Source of the DNA: Schizochytrium sp. TIO01
Taxonomy: Eukaryota; Sar; Bigyra; Thraustochytrida; Thraustochytriidae
Direction: 5' to 3'
NCBI GenBank assembly: GCA_004764695.1
Contig: SMSO01000031.1
Coordinates: 6,009,261-6,073,260 of the forward strand
DNA length: 64,000 nt
Shown here: one piece after another, positions 43,776 to 56,200 of the stretch
Layout: each line of letters starts with the position of its first letter
Numbering within the stretch: the stretch's first letter is position 1
Program-made: the position numbers and the translations under genes
Notes under the pieces: model-generated
Database searches by the model: none
Told to the model about the DNA's origin: nothing
The model's input: only the letters and a program-made list of their open reading frames with translations

Positions 43776-44753
43776 ATGAGAGAGTTTCTTGGAACGTCTT
43801 CGATAGTCAGTCTGCGGAAAAGAGGAGAGTCGCGGAGAAAGAGTCCAAACAGAGCGCAGGAGCGGCGAATGGATGGAAGGCCGCAGAGGAGCCCGCACTG
43901 CGAGACGCCACGCTGGAGAGACGCGGGAAGGCCTCAGGACCGCACTCTTGGGACAGCGATCTCTGGCGAGTTGAGAAGAAGAAGCCTGAATGAAACCAAT
44001 TCGATTGCTTGCATTATTCTGCGCAGTATTCACTTAGAATGATTTACAGTAGTTAACTGAAAAAAACCAATACTGAAATGAACGAATTAATTCGTTTTGT
44101 AGATCATTGACGAATGAACTTGAAAAACTGTTTTATCTTATGTTAAGTCTGTTTAAGCGGAACAACGAAATGAAATAGGAAATGGAAAAAGAGAGAAATA
44201 GGTAGAGGCCGCTTAGCGTAAAAGCTAGTACCAGGAAATCCCATACCCACTTTTAAAACTTTGATATAGCAATGAGTGATTCATTTTGAATATTTTATTA
44301 TTTTTTAAAAGCAGCGAATAAAAGAGTTGAGATGTGTATGTATGTCTGTCTTTCTATTAATGCAGAGAAACCAAAGTTTTTGCGATCGGATCCAACGAAG
44401 CCGCGGCGAAGAAAATGCTCGGCAAACCCTGATCGCGCGGGCACGCCTGCTGCTCGAGGCGCCCGAGGCCGGCGGCGTGCGCGGCACCTCTATTGCGACC
44501 GCCACTGCGCTGCTGCCCTGCTGCCCTGCTGCTGCGCTGCGGGTTCCGTGGCGCGGGAACGAGAATTCTGGCGTGGAACCGCGACGCCCTCGATTTCCGA
44601 GACCGCGACGACGATACTTTGCACGTGGAGAAGAGCGCCGGCGCGAAGAGCGAACCTTGTTTGAGGCGGGGCGGGCGTGCTTGAAAAGCAAGCAAGCGAG
44701 TGAGTGAGTGAGAAAGAAGCCGCGCCTTGTGTCGCGCAGGATTTATATATAAA

Positions 44754-47384
44754 ATGGAGCAGCAGAAGGACCAAGAACAAGATGAAACGCCCGGAATTGA
44801 GGTCGACATGACAGACGCCTCATGGGAAATGGTGGAAGCCTCCCAGCACGAGGGGGATCTCGCAGCAGATGGAATTTCCATGATGCACTTCTCGATGGCG
44901 TCCTTGGACTCCGAGGACGATGAACTCGAGGAAGACCAAGGCGCAAAGAGTAGCGATAAGGTAGGCTATCCAAGCCAAGGTGAAGAAGATATTTCTGCGG
45001 AGATCAATGCCGAGCTTGATACTGAGAGTGAGAATGGCGTTGATGCGCTAGAAGATAAAGATTGCGAGAAGGAACTTGCAAATGTGGAGGAGGTCATTGA
45101 GGAAGCTCACCGTGCAGTCGAAGCCTTGGTTTCTAATCTGGAGGCTAGAGCTTCTCAGAATTATGCAAGCCAACAAGTTGGAGGCGACGATGACATTGGG
45201 CATAATAGTGATGACGCCTCTGGCCCTCTTGTGCGCGGCATCAACGATGAAGTTGATGACAATGAATCCTCGACTGCACTCTCAACTTCTGATCGCTCAC
45301 TTGATCCTGTCTCATCCGCATCGTCCGGCTACTCATCGGAGAATAGAAACAGCGAAAGTGAAGATGATGAAGAAGAAGAGGAGCAGGCGGAACGAGGAGA
45401 GATTGCAAGCGAAGACGGGAGCATCAGTGATGACGAAGATGACGAAGATGAAGAAGATGACGAAGATGGCGAAGATGGCGAAGATGACGAAGATGACGAT
45501 GACAACGATGACGACGACGAGGAGGACGAGGAGGATGAGGAAGAAGACGTAGAAGACGAAGAAGACGAAGAAGAAGATGAAGAAGATGAAGAAGATGAGG
45601 ATGATAGGGATAATGTTGCTGCACCCGGTGAAACTAATCCTCTACTTAACCCGGAGGGGGTTGAAATGGTCCTTAACAGGTGGTGTAGATTGCTGCATCC
45701 AAATAATGCAGAGTTAACTCTTGGACCGCAAGTGTTTTGCACTGAGCAAACACCCCCTCTTCTTTCCTGGAAGCCTACTTTGGAAGGTCTAGAGGATTGC
45801 TGTACTATTGACAAGGGACCTCACGGCGGCCTCTTGCTTTTCTGGCATGAATACCTGATCGTCAAGGAAGATGAAGAGAATCCCTCAAGTCTTAAGCAAT
45901 GCTGGACGCAAGACATTCTTGAAGCCAGCGAGTTCACCGTGCGTGCAGAAGACTCTCTTCCACAACACGCTGCTCAGCTTTGCTTCAAGGGTCGCCCCCT
46001 GTATACATCTTTGAAAGGTTCTGCTCATCATGAGCAGGTGCTCAACATTTGTTTTGAAGAAGATGAGGTCCATAATAATGGATCTTTTGCTCCGTTCGCA
46101 GTGAGACTCCTCGTACCCCCTTTGTCGAATGTTCCTCAATCCCCGGGCCAAAAGCCTGCCGTAAACCGAGGAGGGCTATGGAATATCATCCTGCGTTGGC
46201 TTTCCTCCCCAACCCATGTTCTTGCTGCTGTCTGCTTTTTTCTTGCGCATTTAAGTGTATTGGCTCGGCGCGACGGTGACGCTGTCCGAACTGAAAACCA
46301 AGTCAACGATTTTCGTGTGTACCACCACAGTGATTTTGCCAGTTTTCCGGTGGTTGGTAAGGAAGGACACCGGATGATGATTGAACCTGGTTATTTACTC
46401 TACGGCTACGAAAACCAATTCATTGCCAAACGCATTCGTCAACGCTCCCAGATAACATGTTCAAGCCTAGACTTTGGTGTTGATCCTTATGTATTCAGGA
46501 AAAAGGAATGCCGCTTTGTAGATTCCTCCGATCCGAGTTTGCTGGAAAAGTGGGATAATAACTGGCATCATCTTTGTCAGCACGGCGAGGCATGCATTGC
46601 TCCGCAAGCTGGCGTGGCTCGTTATGGAGGTGAAGGACGTTGGTTTTCGAAAATTGTGGACGGCGGTATGCACTTCCCATGCTCAGCTCGATTTTTTGGT
46701 GTGGAAATGCAAACTGGTAAGCGGCATGCTACTTGTCAGTTTCAACCGCTCACTGTACAGTTTTCACAAGACGACTTTGTTCCCTTGTGTCAAGAGTACT
46801 CGGAATGTCTAGTTCGAAATGCGCCGGGACTTGTACGTTTCGGCTTTAATGGCGAGTATGTGTTTCGCCGCGTAGGACCTGGCACAGAGTTCCGGTGTGA
46901 TATTTCATTTTTCGGCAAGGATCCTGCAGTTGGGTATAAAAAACGTTGTGACTTCAAGCAAGACCCTGCCACTGCTCCGCATCCAAAAAAGACCTTCGAT
47001 TATTCCAATGCGGGCGCCGCAAATGAGGAAGTCGAAATCCTGCGGAAACGAGTCGAAACGCTGGAGTCTTTTCTTGAGAAATCAAGACTCAGTGTCGCCG
47101 CTTCTGCAAATACTGTAGATAGTCTAAGTACTCGCATTGAAGAGCTTGAGCAGCAACTTTTGGCTTCTGCGCAAATTGCCTCAGAGAGAGATTCTGTTGA
47201 AGATGAAGCTTTCACTGCGAAAAACAACGAACCGTCAACGGAGAGGAAGGCTGAGAAACGTTCCAAGGAGGAGAAAACCGCAGCAAAAAAGAACGCCAAG
47301 CAGAAGAAGAGCAAAAAGCATCATGAGCATGGCAAGACATACGGCAAGCAGAAGTCGGCAAAGTATGATAAAGTCTACTTTTAA
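44754..47384 (+). CDS. Acidic single-pass membrane protein with three Cys-containing repeats
   Basis: ATG 44754 (876 aa), following a TATATA-like sequence. Order of parts: an acidic Ser-rich region (1-200); an almost pure Asp/Glu tract (about 200-285); a globular region (about 295-480) with LLSWKPTLEGLEDCC and LLLFWHEYLIV; one hydrophobic helix (about 487-504, HVLAAVCFFLAHLSVLAR); then three repeats of ~60 residues at about 540-590, 599-666 and 673-740. Each repeat has [YF]G-x3-[FYW], a later C, FG/FF-x-D/E and K/R-x-C-x-F. Repeats 2 and 3 have four Cys each (C-x4-5-C early), repeat 1 only the last two. A coiled coil (about 757-812, LRKRVETLESFLEKS; RIEELEQQLL) and a Lys-rich tail follow. The Cys pattern resembles small extracellular modules I know from bacterial secreted proteins (V-R-YG-x-x-G-x-W, C, FGDP, K-x-C), so the repeats are probably lumenal. 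The function is unknown and I know of no protein with this architecture. Confidence 0.85.
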   Translation: MEQQKDQEQDETPGIEVDMTDASWEMVEASQHEGDLAADGISMMHFSMASLDSEDDELEEDQGAKSSDKVGYPSQGEEDISAEINAELDTESENGVDALEDKDCEKELANVEEVIEEAHRAVEALVSNLEARASQNYASQQVGGDDDIGHNSDDASGPLVRGINDEVDDNESSTALSTSDRSLDPVSSASSGYSSENRNSESEDDEEEEEQAERGEIASEDGSISDDEDDEDEEDDEDGEDGEDDEDDDDNDDDDEEDEEDEEEDVEDEEDEEEDEEDEEDEDDRDNVAAPGETNPLLNPEGVEMVLNRWCRLLHPNNAELTLGPQVFCTEQTPPLLSWKPTLEGLEDCCTIDKGPHGGLLLFWHEYLIVKEDEENPSSLKQCWTQDILEASEFTVRAEDSLPQHAAQLCFKGRPLYTSLKGSAHHEQVLNICFEEDEVHNNGSFAPFAVRLLVPPLSNVPQSPGQKPAVNRGGLWNIILRWLSSPTHVLAAVCFFLAHLSVLARRDGDAVRTENQVNDFRVYHHSDFASFPVVGKEGHRMMIEPGYLLYGYENQFIAKRIRQRSQITCSSLDFGVDPYVFRKKECRFVDSSDPSLLEKWDNNWHHLCQHGEACIAPQAGVARYGGEGRWFSKIVDGGMHFPCSARFFGVEMQTGKRHATCQFQPLTVQFSQDDFVPLCQEYSECLVRNAPGLVRFGFNGEYVFRRVGPGTEFRCDISFFGKDPAVGYKKRCDFKQDPATAPHPKKTFDYSNAGAANEEVEILRKRVETLESFLEKSRLSVAASANTVDSLSTRIEELEQQLLASAQIASERDSVEDEAFTAKNNEPSTERKAEKRSKEEKTAAKKNAKQKKSKKHHEHGKTYGKQKSAKYDKVYF

Positions 47385-48896
47385 GTCGCAACTCCAGGCA
47401 AGTACTGTTCAAAATCCCTCTTGGCCTCTTGGTTTTCTAATCGTCGCATCTCAGTGGCTTTTCACTTGCGCTGACAATCTCTCTGGTCGCGTTGTATACG
47501 CTAAAGTGCTTGCTGCACGGCGTGTGGAATTTAAATCCGTGCATGCACATTGCGCCTCACTCACAAGTCCTCATGCTCCTAGGCAAACTTCATTGCCCCT
47601 AACTGGAGACAGAGGAATGTCTATACTCCTGTTTAGATTAGAATTTTCATCATTTAAGTTGCAGAGGAGAAAACACATTGTGTTTTTTGCTTCGCAGATT
47701 AACAAGCTATGAGCCAGAGTCCAAAGTTTTGCCTTGATTTTGTTTTTTGTTTTTGTTTTTAATGAAAAGAATCGCCAATTCTAGTTCCTAAGTTTCACGA
47801 ATGAAATGACGCCCTGCAGAGTTCTTCTTCTTCTCCAATATTGTTCTTAATTTCGCAAACTTCTCTCACACATACTGAGTCTGAGAACTCAGGATGTATG
47901 GATGCCAGAAAACTAGAAAGCAAGAAACGTACTGCACGCTTTGAATCTAAGTGCGGTATCGCGGCACTTTCCTAAAAGAGCGAAGGATAGAGCGTCGGTG
48001 TTTCACTTGGGGTATTTCATCGTGACATACACGGATCAGGAAAGCACCAAAAAATGCGTTTCTGTCTGCACACGTTTGCGTCTGAGCATGTTTGCAATTC
48101 CTCTCTCTCGCCTCTTCGGTCTCAGTCAGTGGCAGAAATTATGCCAAGAACCGCCAAGGGCCACCTTAGCCTTGATTTACTCCCTGCCCCTCTGTGCCAG
48201 TGTGACCATGAACCTCAACTTTCCCCAAAGGGGGTATTAACGGACTATTGCACCAGCTCATTCATCGTTCGTTCTTTCATTCATTCATTCGTTCTTTCGT
48301 CATTCGTTCTTTCATTCATTCATTCATTCATTCATTCATTCATTCATTCATTCATTCATTCTAATAACACTAGGTAAAACCTAATAGACAGTGCTAGATA
48401 ATAATTTAATTGGCTGTTGTTTACTTTCGTTATTCTTAGTCTCTGGAGATGTCAATCTTCAGTCGCATCGGCCTGAATGAGCTCTGCAATCAGGCGCGAC
48501 CTTCATCGCAAAACCAACTCTAATTTGTCACCACTGGAAATCGCCCATGACTCTAGTCCCTCTCATAACGCACTCCACAATGTCCACGATCCTAGCTTCT
48601 ATTTCAAGAGACTGTCTGTCTTCTTGATCGATCCATCAAAGCCCTTTGCATAGCTGTGGCTAGAACACTGCTATGTGTGCTTATGTGTGCCTAAGACAGC
48701 CGTAGTAGTTGGAGTCTTCATGAACCAAAGGAAAAGCTTGAGACACCGATTCTCGATCAAATCTACTCCAGCCGGCCTCGTGGGTAGGTTTGGCTGTTGA
48801 CCGACCGGGTAGCTGTCTGCTTCGCTTGCTGCGTGGCTGCAGCCCATATCAAGGTCGCCCGCGTTACCTGACCGTCAGTTTGCCAAGCCTGTCGCC
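47385..48896. other. Spacer with CATT repeats
   Basis: No supported gene. Reading frames near 47941-48377 start at non-ATG codons or translate the CATT array. Confidence 0.55.
48259..48361. repeat. (CATT)n tetranucleotide array
   Basis: About 100 bp of CATT units with CGTT and TCGT interruptions; the last ~50 bp is perfect. Directly visible. Confidence 0.93.
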
Positions 48897-51800
48897 ATGA
48901 CGGCGGAAATGCTGAGTGATGCGGCTTTGCCTCGTGCATTGGAGATGTACTGTGCGGCTGAGAGCTCTGATGATGACCGTCTGGAGGGGCTGAATGTGAT
49001 CCTCATTCCAGCTTCACCGCGGGGTCTCTGGAAGCCTCAACGATCTTATCGCCGGCCGCCTTCGGCCCTACCTCACTCACGAGGATGGCTACGTGCGGAT
49101 GCGCGGCACCAAGCTGCTCGCTCAAGTTATCCAGCGCCTGCCCGACCTGCGCCTCGACGCCCCTATTGTGGCCGCCCTTGTTCGTTTCCTTCTCGACCGC
49201 TACCAATCTGATTTTGACAGTGCTGGGCCTTGCTTAGCCACTCTGCGTGCACTCCTCGAGACACGTGAGGCGCAGTTCCCTTCGGGCCCGGTCCTTGGCG
49301 AGATGGTGCAGACGGTCCTCAGCGCTCACCACGTGCCATCTCTGTCACAGTCGCTTCGTCACAACATTTATCAGATCATGCAGCACCTCGTGGACCGCCA
49401 GCGCTTCTCGGAGGCGCTTCGGGAGCAGTTTGAGGGCGCGAGAGTAGTGGTGGCCTTTACGGAGGCTATGGAGGGTGAGAAGGACCCACGCTGCTTGCTC
49501 GTCTGCCTCCGCATAGTGGCAGCTCTGCTGAGAGAAGGCGCACTGAGCTTCGCCTCACCACAGGCTGAAATGGAGTCCGTACAACGTGCATTTGATGTCA
49601 CATGTGTGTACTTCCCCATCGTTTTTAGACCGCCAGCTAACGATCCGTTCAATATCAAGGCAGAAGACCTCTGGAATGCTCTTCATGCAGTGTTTACGTG
49701 TCACTTTGGCATGGCGGAGCACGTGCTAAGTATGCTTATGGATAAACTCAACCTGTCAGCGCCAGATGCAGCGTCGGCAAAGGTAGACTCTCTGCGAACT
49801 CTGCGCGTATGCATGGAGGCCTATGGTCCCGCAAATGTTGCGGACTTTCTGCCACCACTGCGAAGGATCCTCGTGCGGCTCGTTGTGGAGGCGGATGAGA
49901 CAACTATAGCGGAAGAGGCCGTCAACACTGTAGGATGTATCACCAAAATGGTCTCTAAGCTTGAGGAAACGAGAATTGCATCAGGCGTGACCGAAAAAGA
50001 GGAGGGAGCTACCCAAGCAGTTCAAGACAGCCCATGGAAGCTTTTTGTAACACCTACAGTCGAGGAGAGCGCAAATTCTGTAGGTCAAGTTGTAGACTCG
50101 ATGAGAGGACGTGCATCGGGAAGTCTCTTGGCTTGTATTGCTCAGTCTAGCGCACTCGGATTGAGGCTGGTGGTGGAGAAGGTCCTGCCGGTCCTGCGGA
50201 AGTGGTGTGTACGACCGGACGCGTCCGAGACGCAGCGAGCGGCTGCCTTTGACCTCATTTTACAACTCGTAAGAGGAATCGATAAGGAGGTGGACTACCA
50301 GCAGGAGTACAACCCTATGCAACCCGAGAGCATCGAGATGATTTATAACTTGGAGCTCGAGGAGCTTAAACGCATGCGCAGTTCTATGGACGTGGATGAC
50401 ATTGATGGACCGAACAGTGCGGAATCTGCCGCAGCTGCGCGCCGACTTGCCGTAAGGACACTCTGCGAACTTATTATTCGGCCACCATCCCCACTGCTCT
50501 CTGCAGAACAGGTGATAGCCGTTTTGGACACATGGACGACGCTCATTGTTGATGCTGGCAAGGCTGACCCAGAGGACCTTGGCAAAACTAGCTTGATTGC
50601 GCTTGTTCTAGCTGGAAATCAGCGCCAAGCTTGTGCTGAGATGATTGCCTCTCGCGTGCTTGGTTCTCTTGAGCAAGCCTCCCGTGTCGACGCATTGGCA
50701 GAGCTGTGTGCCATCCCTCAGGTTTTTGATGCTGCCCTCCCTCGTATGTTACGTTCCTCTGACCGTCCGTTTGCCGAGACGCTCACCGTCGTTGCTGGCA
50801 TTGTGGAGGCTAATAAGTCGTATGAGTCTGGAATGACAAAGTGTTGTCTGCCTTTGGACAGTGACGCCCTCGTACCTATGATTCTTTCTCGCCTGAACAA
50901 TGGAGATGATCTTGGACCAGGTGCTGTGAAGATCCTTCGCACGGTCACTCAAAATGTAGATGCCGATGTACAAGCTCAGCTTGCCGAACACGTGGCTAAG
51001 GCCTTTATTCTCGATGCAAATGCACCGCGCAACTTTACAGCTACTCTCCCTGCGGTGCTCGCTACGATTGGTTCGGTACGCCCGACTGTGGTTCGCACTC
51101 AACTTGATACTAGTATTGTTTCTATCCTCAAATCAGCTGCTGTTCAGGATGAGGGCTTGACCACTGTAGCTGCAAACGCAGCTAGCTTGTGCTTGGCTTC
51201 ATTATTGAACAAGTTTGATGACTCAAAGGATGATATCGTCGCAGCCGTTGCGCAGGACCTCCTTGCCGGCGCGCAAGAAGGCTCGCGTAAGCACCTTGCA
51301 GCTTTGACACCTGTAACCAAGGCGCTGGCTATGCGTGCACACCCGCTCGGTCAGTCTCTCACCGATGGTGTCATGGCAATTCTCTCAAGCACAGCTGAGT
51401 CCAACGAGCTTATCTTGGCGCTTGCCGCAAGACACTTTGGTGATATTATTGCTCCTGATGCAGAGGTACTCAACAAGACAAGTTTTGCCACCGAGCGTCT
51501 CTTTTACCAGCAGCGCTTTTTTGCTAAGAATTTCCCAACTGTACGCGAAAAGGTCATGTCTTCACCCACCGGCTCATCTCGCCATCACTACTTCCTTCTT
51601 GCGGCAGCACGTTTGATCGAGTTTGTTCCCCGTGCTGTTCTTCTTCAGGATGCTGCCTCGATTTTGCCGTTTTTGACACAGGCTCTCCAGGACCCGGGTC
51701 TTGATGTCAAGACTTCTGCCTTGGCCTCCCTCAGCGTTCTGATCGACGACAATGTCCAAGCATCTGAGCCTTTGTTGTCTACAATTATCCCTCTGCTGCT

Positions 51801-52017
51801 CGAACTCACAGCCTATCGTCCTGGTCTCCTGGCTCGTAATCGTGCTCGGGCAATTGACACTTTGATGACCTTCACAAACCTTCCGTATAATAAGATCCAT
51901 GCTTACCGTGCGGAGGTATCGAAGACCTTGGCTAACGCATTGGATGATCCCAAGCGAGCTGTACGTAAGCGTGCTGTTGATTGCCGCAATCGCTGGCTTA
52001 TTTTGCAGAACATTTAA
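48897..52017 (+). CDS. MMS19: MMS19/MET18 cytosolic Fe-S targeting factor (5' frame break)
   Basis: ATG 48897 begins one frame (LPRALEMYCAAESSDDDRLEGLN); the main frame is shifted by one and open from 49000. Together they give ~1039 aa, the usual MMS19 length (human 1030). The N-terminal block SLNDLIAGRLRPYLTHEDGYVRMRGTKLLAQVIQRLP followed by VAALVRFLLDRYQ-SDF matches the MMS19 N-terminus. HEAT-like helical repeats fill the rest, ending with LARNRARAIDTLMTF, KRAVRKRAVDCRNRWL, the conserved C-terminal HEAT repeats. MMS19 is the scaffold of the CIA targeting complex and delivers Fe-S clusters to DNA repair and replication enzymes. The break can be cured by deleting one C at about 49008 or by removing 16 nt (48996-49011). 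The rest of the frame is intact, so the gene is probably functional. Confidence 0.9.
48996..49011 (+). other. Frame change in MMS19: extra base or 16-nt GT-AG segment
   Basis: Codons must shift from congruent to 0 to congruent to 1 mod 3. Removing 48996-49011 (GTGATC...CCAG) works, but losing one C in ATTCCAG also works and keeps helix-like sequence NVILIQLHRGV, which fits a HEAT helix better. Confidence 0.6.
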
Positions 52018-53241
52018 TTTTTTTTTCACTACTACTTAGTCATAAACTATACTTTCTTACTTTACTGACTTACGTACTTCATCTTGCAACACACAACGAC
52101 CCTATTTGCTCGAATGTACGAACAAGACACCACCTGGCCCTTTTTCTTCGAGATCTTTTTGTTAGTGAGATCCTGATTAATAAAGCAATCAGATGTCCGC
52201 ATTATATAGCGTATCATCTGAATTTCTTCTTCTGCCATGCTGCAGCCACATCTCTTACGATGCCACAATTCCCTGCGCAGGAGTTTGGTTTGGGTTCATA
52301 TGCGGTCATAGAGTCTTCTTCGTTCCTGAACTCGCTTCCTACAATCACAGCAACCTTGAAATGAACCCAAGACACTATCGAACTTATCAATCCTCTAAAA
52401 AAGTTTTGAGCAACCAGTTGTACGGATCGAAGAGCAGAACCCACCGTTATCCACCAGACAGGCACTCGGACAATCACAAAGCCACTGTAGCCTTTCCAAA
52501 GTTGCACATAAGCAAACCAAATTATCACCGAATCAAAAGACTCTGTAAGCATGAACATGTCTGGATTCAAGTAGAGTGCTATTAGTGCTACCTATCCTTT
52601 ATTTCCATTCATCCTTATTTTTTTTCAATCTCTTCTTTCCTTCAAGTTATCGATTGTATTTGCAGGTCCGCAAATCCCGAAGCTGCGCGCAAACTCGTGT
52701 CGCAGGGTCGTCGCACGGCCGTGTGCTTGCGCAGTGTAGGGTATCTGCGAGTTCTAGCACAGGTGTGGGCGCCTTGGGGGAGGCTTGACCAATAGAAGCA
52801 ACAACGAGAGGGAGAAGAGGCCCTCGGTGACTAGCATCCAATTCAGTCTCATCACAATCTCATTGACCTCTTTTCGCTTGGCTCGGGAATTCCTGAGAAA
52901 TCAGCGCTACCTCCTTTACGAGCAGCGCCCAACTCTGCGCATTGATTAGCATTGATTGGGTATAGATTCTAATTTAGCGGGCCGGCCGATACGCAGGGTC
53001 TCTGGAAGCGTCATTTATGGTCCTGCGGGAGCACAGTAAAACTAAGGGCACAATTGCTTTGCAAAAAGAGCTGATCGCGGCCAACGTCAGAGAATCTCTT
53101 TTCAGGTTGCTTTTTGAAAATTCTACCTCCTTGTAAACGAACAATAATACTGCCATTCGGTGCAGCTTCAGAAAAGGAAACTCTGCGCGGTGAGGGGATC
53201 TGCTCACATCAACAGAAGACTAGTTCTGCTCATACTCAAAA
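52018..53241. other. Spacer between MMS19 and ferlin
   Basis: Frames of 118-130 codons overlap on opposite strands at 52193-52585; neither has a recognised domain. The last few hundred bases are the ferlin promoter by position. Confidence 0.5.
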
Positions 53242-56200
53242 ATGTCGGAGGGCGACTCGCTGTATGCCAGGAAACGTATCAAAATCACTGCAATTGTTCA
53301 TGTAATTGAGGCACGCCATCTTGTGGGTAAAGACAGCAATGGCCTATCCGATCCCTTTGTTCGCGTCACGGTCGCAGGTAAACGACAAGCAACAGAGATT
53401 CGTCGAAACGCAATCAATGCAACATGGGACCAAACCTTTACCTTTCAGGATCTTGATCTTTCGGTAGAAGAGTATGAAGCAGAGCTTATTGTTTTGCAGG
53501 TTTTTGACGCCAATATTATTATGCGCAATGAGCTCATTGGTCAGTTCTCATTTGGGCTTGCTAAAGTACGCAATCAGCCTCTGCCACACCGCCATCAGGT
53601 GTATCGGCGTTGGCTTGTTCTCACTGATCCACGAGATCCTTTAGAAGAACAAGGTTTTCTTCAAGTTACCGTGACTGTCCTCGGGCCTGGCGACGTCCCG
53701 CCAGCTCACTCTCGTCAAGAAGACTATGCAGTTGCAACCACGAGGTCCAATAACCAACAGGAAGAACGCATTCTCCGCAACCCAGACGTTCGTAGGCGAG
53801 GCTATAATTTTAGTGTCAAGGTTTTCCGGGGGGAAGACCTTGCTGTAACAGATACCTGGAATAAAACGAGCGATCCATTCGTAGTAGTGCGTTTCAATGG
53901 TCTCATGGCGCGTACGCCGCACCAAGCGCACACCACTACTCCAAATTGGAACCACTTACTTGTTCTGCCTGTCTTTACACCATGTTTTAGCAATACTATT
54001 GAGATACAACTTTACGATTACGTTCGCGGGCAGCCTGACCGGCTGCTGGCCACACGGCGTCTAAATTTTACTAGCCTGCTTGGCCAATCTTTCCCGCCTT
54101 CCTGGTTCAACTTTTACGGACGGATGGATGAGGAAAGTGACTCTTCGGGGTGGGTTTGTGACGTAGTGCGCTCCCTCAAGCCGGACCAAGACGTAACAAA
54201 CTACATGGGTCGTGTACTAATGAGTATCAACACAGAACTTACAGATCACCCTATTCATATTGACAAACCGTGTCTGCCAATCAAAGGTCCAAAGGAGCAC
54301 CCTTATGTATTATACGTAGATATATACCGTATCGCCGAGCTTGACCTCAGCTTTGGCCGAAAAGTAATGGTTGAATTACAGTTTGGTCCGTTGAAAAGGC
54401 AATCTGATTGGTGTTCGTTTGATCGATCCCCTCAACGACGTGATGTTTTAGATCAAGATGTGTTTGCAGAGCATGGGAAAAGCATTAAGCTCTCGTGTTC
54501 AGGAGAGCAGGCCCATGATAAAGATGATATCCAACGGAGGAAAACAACTATGGCGCAAACGAATGCTCGGAAACTCGTCAGCTCGGACCCTTGTCAGTTC
54601 CGAACCATCGAGGTTTCCTTGCCCTCGCGAGGCCAAGAACCGACGGAGCAAGAATGCTCACAATTCTACGACCTCGTTATCAATATTTATGTCAAGGGTG
54701 TTATTGGTAGTCCACAACGGGTTGGCTTCCTCCGCTTCAAAGCTGTAGACATCATGGGCTATGAAGGTATTCCAGAGTGGTTCCCTGTCCGTGGACTGGC
54801 AAATGGGGCTGGTGCATCTGAAACCCCTGCTCAAATCCTTGCCAGCATCCGCTTTGGGACAAAACTGAATATGCCACTGCGTCAGGCATCAGGGCCTTCA
54901 ATAAAAAATGGTGGACACTATCAGCTTCGAGCACATGTCTACCAAGCACGCGACTTGCGCGCGGCTGATGCACAAGGTTTAGCTAACCCCTTTGTTAAAA
55001 TATCATTGGGTGGGAAAACAGCGCGCCTTGCTTCAACCTCTCGTGAAAACAAACTGAACCAAGTCTGCGAGACCAATCGTCGTATGCAAGCTCAACTAGC
55101 GGCAACGGCAACTCCACAAAACCCAAATCAAGCCCCTGAAGCAGCTTCAGATTCACTCCGTCGGTCAAGTGTCGTGCGAGACTCATTAAATCCTCTGTGG
55201 TATGAAACACTTGTCATTGATGATGTTGTTCTACCTAATCAGCTTTCGCTTGCCCCTGATGTTGATATTCGAGTATTCAGCATGGTGAAAGGCGGTAGCG
55301 ATATTCCGATCGGCCGTGTGAAGTTCCCGTCTTCATTGTGTTCGTTAGACCTGTGGCCTATCACAAAACGACCGCGCTGGTTAAAGCTTGCTCGAAGTGA
55401 CCTCTCGGTGCTTCGCGGTCGAAGTGCAGTAAAAAAGCCCGATAGTGTACTGCAGCTTACTCAGGAAAATCATGGCGAAAACGAGTTTGAGGCGGAGAAT
55501 CTTGCTGGGGATATTCTTATAAAGCTTGAGCTTATTCCAATGCGAAAGCTCAAATCATATCCTATTTGGGCTCACCGCTGGCCTCGCGTAGTGCCTTGTG
55601 TTTTGCATCTTGGAACTGTTGGTTTGCGCCGTCTCGAGGAATTTGGCCTTTTCGGATCAATCGATAAACCCTTTTGCGAAATATCAGTGCAAAGTGTACC
55701 TAACATGCTTGCAGTCAATGTTGTTGCGACTAAAACTGCTGAAGAACATACCCCTGGTGGGCGACTTGGTATGCACGGAGATTACTCACGAAATTCTGTT
55801 TCAATGAACAAAATTCGCGAGCAGTCAACTAAGAATCGACCGGGTCGTCGCCAAGATCCTGCTCCAACTGAATCGCATCGGAATCATCCCTTAAGCGAGC
55901 CTGATTCTATGAGTGACCCAGCCAATACAGATGAGCTTTTGGCGGCTCTCGTTGCTAATATCAAAAACTATGCTTTTGACGAGCTCCCGCTCCGTCCAGG
56001 CAATGGGCTCGAGCCTACAACTGGTGCTCTACAAGGAAAGTGGCTGGATAGAGCTCGGCAGGTCGACCGTTATATGGAAGAGCTACTGCTTTACCTGCGA
56101 CCTAATTCAGTAGCATCCTCTCAGCATCTTTTTCATCCTGCATCGTGCAAACAAGGTATCGCAAGCTGGAGGAATCGCAGAAGGGAGGACATCAGTATGA

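Larger units (their letters stand above)
40496..44753. other. 4.3-kb repeat-rich spacer
   Basis: Contains a 27-bp minisatellite (41374-41516), (AATG)n at 42236-42260, (CTT)n at 42276-42297, a 440-bp AAAAGATAAG tract (42415-42855), GC-rich blocks at 42930-43150 and 44380-44680, and scattered GAATGAAT at 43660-43775. Several long open frames exist only because of these repeats. I see no supported gene. Confidence 0.6.

Noticed and set aside
45329-45814. Poly-Ser minus-strand frame
   Set aside because: Antisense of the Asp/Glu tract (GAT/GAA codons) in the membrane-protein gene.
52193-52585. Opposed 118- and 130-codon frames between MMS19 and ferlin
   Set aside because: Both strands are open over the same stretch and neither shows a recognisable domain or a conserved-looking start.
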